Of a stretch of DNA of 64,000 bases, positions 61,594 to 64,000 are shown one piece after another; positions within the stretch are counted from its first letter, which is position 1, and each line of letters opens with the position of its first letter. The DNA is taken from assembly GCF_007991275.1 (NCBI RefSeq), contig NZ_BJYA01000015.1:1-64000 (forward strand), written 5' to 3'. Origin of the DNA: Alkalibacillus haloalkaliphilus (lineage in GTDB: Bacteria; Bacillota; Bacilli; Bacillales; Alkalibacillaceae). A program made the translations under genes and the position numbers. The notes under the pieces are model-generated. The model was not told the DNA's origin and made no database searches. It was given only the letters and a program-made list of their open reading frames with translations.

Positions 61594-62328
61594 ATGTATA
61601 AAGAAATGGCGCAAGTATATGATGAGTTAATGAATGATGCACCTTATGGTCAGTGGATTGATTTCACTAAACAGGCAGTTAAACATTATTCAAAACAAAC
61701 TCCAAGCGGTTTGTTAGATGTCGGTTGTGGTACGGGAGAATTGTCACTTCAACTTGCACAACAAGGCTATGAAGTGACAGCTTTTGATCAATCGCAACAA
61801 ATGATTGATCATGCAATGGCTAAAATGGAAAGTGAGCATGAAATACATTTCCTAAAAGCCGATGCAACTGAATTTCAACTAAATAAAGCTTTTGATCTTA
61901 TTGTTAGTTATTGTGATGTCATCAATTATTTAACAGATGAAAATAGCTTAACAAAGGCCTTTAATCAGATATACGAACATTTAACAGATAGTGGTCTGTT
62001 CATTTTTGACATTCATGGTCAAGGTTACATCGATTTCTTGTTAAATTCAGAAATGTTCTCTGAAGTAAGGGAAGACATTAGTTACGTTTGGTTTTGTGAG
62101 GAAACGGAACGCTCACATGAAGTTGTTCACGACTTAACATTTTTTGTACAAACTGAACACGAATTGTACAAACGTTTTGATGAAACGCATAAACAGCGAA
62201 CATTTCCAGTTGATCAATACAAACAGCTTCTTAGCTCGATCGGTTTTCAAGAAGTTACCGTTTGTTCAGATTTTAGCCTAGAATATAGAGAAGATGCAGA
62301 TAGAATATTTTTTATTTGCCAAAAATAA
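61594..62328 (+). CDS. YqeM, class I SAM-dependent methyltransferase
   Basis: The 244-residue protein has the SAM motif LLDVGCGTGELSLQLAQQG, followed by FDQS and the acidic KADATEF. It is the conserved last gene of the yqeG-yqeM operon; its substrate is unknown. AGAGGT precedes the ATG. A terminator follows and also serves comER. Confidence 0.9.
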   Translation: MYKEMAQVYDELMNDAPYGQWIDFTKQAVKHYSKQTPSGLLDVGCGTGELSLQLAQQGYEVTAFDQSQQMIDHAMAKMESEHEIHFLKADATEFQLNKAFDLIVSYCDVINYLTDENSLTKAFNQIYEHLTDSGLFIFDIHGQGYIDFLLNSEMFSEVREDISYVWFCEETERSHEVVHDLTFFVQTEHELYKRFDETHKQRTFPVDQYKQLLSSIGFQEVTVCSDFSLEYREDADRIFFICQK

Positions 62329-62381
62329 AAAAGCAGCCAAAACTTGAAAGTCAGCCTTTCACATTTTGGTTGCTTTTTTTA
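62327..62381. terminator. Bidirectional terminator between yqeM and comER
   Basis: AAAAAAGCAGCCAAAA pairs with TTTTGGTTGCTTTTTT, with a smaller hairpin GAAAG/CTTTC in the loop; T tracts occur on both strands. Confidence 0.9.
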
Positions 62382-62407
62382 AGTTTTTAATTAAAATAAA
62401 TAGTATA

Positions 62408-63244
62408 CTAATTTTTAGTCGTTAATTGATTGACCAATTCATTAGCATGGTCTTGCTCATTGTAGAACTTTTCATGGGTAGCTTTAAATACTTCGTTTAA
62501 ACCATTTGGAACACAAAGTTCTAAAGCTTTCATTCCTTCTCCAGTAATACCACCTTTTACCATAACTTTCTCTTTTAAAGAATTTAAGTCATAGATTTTT
62601 TCATCTAACAGTTTGCCATAACCAATCATCATTGTCTCGACGAGTTGAGTTGCTGTTTCCTCATCTACACCAGTTTCTTCTTGTGCTGCTTTAATCATCG
62701 ATTGTAATAAGTAACTTATAAAAGCAGGGCCACACGAAACTAAATCAGAGGCCACTCTAACGTGTTGGTCATCAATTTCAAGAGGAGAAGAGAACAGTTT
62801 ACAAGTTTGTGTTAGCATTTGTTTCATTTCTTCTGTAATTGTTGAACCAAAGGTAAGAAGAGTTGTGCCTTGCAAGACACGATTTGTAATACTCGGGATC
62901 ATTCTTGCGGTTTGACATCCTAATAGTTGCTCTAAATGATTAACAGATACTGAACTCGTAATCGATACCACTAGTTGTTCTTCATTCAACTGTCCGTTAA
63001 GACGATGAGCAATTGAGACGATTTCTTTCGGTTTTGTACATAAGAAAATAACATCACACGTATCGGCAATCGCATCTACTGTCTGTAGAACATGAATACC
63101 TGGATAATCTTCTTTAAGTTGATAAGCTTTCAAAAACGTGCGGTTATTGACATAAATATTCCGTTCATCTACTGCATTACTTTGTATTAATGCATTCATA
63201 ATAACTGTTCCCATGTTTCCTGTTCCGATAATTCCCCAATTCAT
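62408..63244 (-). CDS. comER: ComER, pyrroline-5-carboxylate reductase-like protein
   Basis: The 278-residue Rossmann protein begins NWGIIGTGNMGTVIMNALIQ and has the C-terminal dimerisation region SDLVSCGPAFISYLLQSMIKAA and MVKGGITGEGMKAL, typical of P5C reductases. In B. subtilis comER is transcribed opposite to comEABC and has been linked to sporulation and biofilm entry rather than competence. GGGAGGATC precedes the ATG. Confidence 0.93.
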   Translation of the reverse strand: MNWGIIGTGNMGTVIMNALIQSNAVDERNIYVNNRTFLKAYQLKEDYPGIHVLQTVDAIADTCDVIFLCTKPKEIVSIAHRLNGQLNEEQLVVSITSSVSVNHLEQLLGCQTARMIPSITNRVLQGTTLLTFGSTITEEMKQMLTQTCKLFSSPLEIDDQHVRVASDLVSCGPAFISYLLQSMIKAAQEETGVDEETATQLVETMMIGYGKLLDEKIYDLNSLKEKVMVKGGITGEGMKALELCVPNGLNEVFKATHEKFYNEQDHANELVNQLTTKN

Positions 63245-63301
63245 AAGGATCCTCCCTTAAAAACGAACTTACCCTCATTTATATGAAAGAAGGTTAAAAA
63301 C

Positions 63302-63901
63302 ATGTTAATTCCTAAAAAGTGGTTAGTAGTAGTTATTATTATTTTTATGATTGTGTTTTACTTTATATTACACAGTGATGAAGAACTTGCTATTGAGCAT
63401 GGAGATCAAATTAACTCTGATCCACTGCTCGAAGATAAAAATGAACTTGAGGAAAGTGAAGGAGTAGAAGTAGAGGAGGAGAAATGGGCTGTTGATGTAA
63501 AGGGTGAAATCGAAAGGCCAGGTGTTTATAATGTTGAACGAGGCAAAAGAGTAGTTGATGTAGTTGAGCTCGCTGGTGGTTTTACAAAAGAGGCTGATTC
63601 CAAGTTTGTCAACTTAGCGGAGTTGGTCTATGATGAAATGGTAATCTATGTTCCTAATAGAGAGGAAGAAGCTTTAAACAGTGCTGTTTCTCAGGTGAAT
63701 AATGATTCAAGAGTTCGAGTGAATACTGCCACTGTAGAAGAGCTGATGACTTTGCCAGGTATAGGAGAACAAAGAGCGCAAACGATTATAGATTACCGAG
63801 AAGAACATGGCTCATTTACATCTGTTGAAGACTTACTCAATATAAGTGGGATTGGTGAAAAGACGTTAGAGAACTTTAAAGAAGACATTATAGTTCCTTA
63901 A
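63302..63901 (+). CDS. comEA: ComEA, DNA-uptake receptor
   Basis: The 199-residue protein has one N-terminal membrane segment (about residues 7-24), an acidic linker, an SLBB domain (DVKGEIERPGVYNVERGKRVVDVVELAGG, about 61-115) and a C-terminal double helix-hairpin-helix (VNTATVEELMTLPGIGEQRA; LLNISGIGEKTL) that binds incoming double-stranded DNA. Its presence suggests a competence machine. AAGG lies upstream of the ATG; comEB follows. Confidence 0.96.
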   Translation: MLIPKKWLVVVIIIFMIVFYFILHSDEELAIEHGDQINSDPLLEDKNELEESEGVEVEEEKWAVDVKGEIERPGVYNVERGKRVVDVVELAGGFTKEADSKFVNLAELVYDEMVIYVPNREEEALNSAVSQVNNDSRVRVNTATVEELMTLPGIGEQRAQTIIDYREEHGSFTSVEDLLNISGIGEKTLENFKEDIIVP

Positions 63902-63963
63902 TTGAGCTATATATTTACTATGTTGTAACAACCAATTAAAATGACTACAAGGAGGTTTGACAT

Positions 63964-64000
63964 ATGGAGAGAATTTCTTGGGACCAGTATTTCATGTCGC
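63964..64000 (+). CDS. comEB: ComEB, dCMP deaminase family (5' end only)
   Basis: Only the first 12 codons are in the window, reading MERISWDQYFMS, which matches the start of Bacillus ComEB. AAGGAGG lies 8-9 nt upstream. The gene runs off the right edge. Confidence 0.85.
   Translation, partial: MERISWDQYFMS

Overview
The window is a contiguous piece of a low-GC, endospore-forming Bacillaceae chromosome. Gene order closely follows the Bacillus subtilis spoIVF-obg-safA-ruv-queA-secDF-relA-hisS-cymR-alaS-greA block, followed by the yqeG-yqeM/comE block. Sporulation genes are spread throughout (spoIVFA, spoIVFB, spo0B, safA, a coxA-like gene, spoVB, rsfA, sigK, sda). Many proteins are acidic, and there is a multi-subunit Mrp Na+/H+ antiporter plus an ArsB/NhaD-type carrier. 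Together these suggest a halophilic or haloalkaliphilic relative of Bacillus; that lifestyle is inference and the species is not identified.

Layout. 1-4.2 kb: spoIVFA-spoIVFB-rng, then an L21 leader with rplU-prp-rpmA. 4.4-10 kb: spo0B-obgE, safA, nadE, a spore lipoprotein gene, an SDR gene and yebC. 10.1-14.4 kb: ruvAB, a DUF2905 gene, queA-tgt-yajC. 14.5-22.1 kb: an IS-derived repeat, yrzE, a carrier, a DUF421 gene, spoVB, comN, secDF, lapA. 22.1-31.2 kb: recJ-apt, relA (split by an apparent frameshift), dtd, a T-box and hisS-aspS. 31.3-32.6 kb: 6S RNA, a second IS-derived repeat and rsfA. 32.8-40.5 kb: rarA, cymR-iscS-mnmA, a TPR gene, recD2 and two tiny genes. 40.6-49.4 kb: a T-box with alaS, ireB-ruvX-yrzB, mltG, yrrM-udk-greA, yrrS, mtnN. 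49.4-51.4 kb: a tiny gene with a sigma-K-like promoter, sigK, and a decayed ISL3-like element. 51.4-56.7 kb: the mrp operon, which lacks mrpB. 56.8-64 kb: sda with a DnaA-box cluster, the yqeGH-aroE-yhbY-nadD-yqeK-rsfS-yqeM operon, comER, comEA and the start of comEB.

Functional links inside the window: SpoIVFB and its substrate pro-sigma-K; the Prp protease and the L27 extension it removes; ComN and the comE operon it is known to affect in B. subtilis; CymR beside the cysteine desulfurase and tRNA thiolase; the DnaA-box cluster beside the Sda checkpoint protein.

Most noteworthy: (i) GC-rich hairpin repeats carried inside ISL3-like terminal repeats, with compensatory base changes between copies and one host copy that still has an 8-bp target duplication; (ii) an Mrp operon with mrpB cleanly absent; (iii) relA interrupted at an A7 run; (iv) a hisS-aspS T-box that reads as aspartate-specific; (v) a previously uncalled 49-residue membrane protein gene next to sigK. 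I did not find an obviously new defence or metabolic system; most of the window is conserved core genome.
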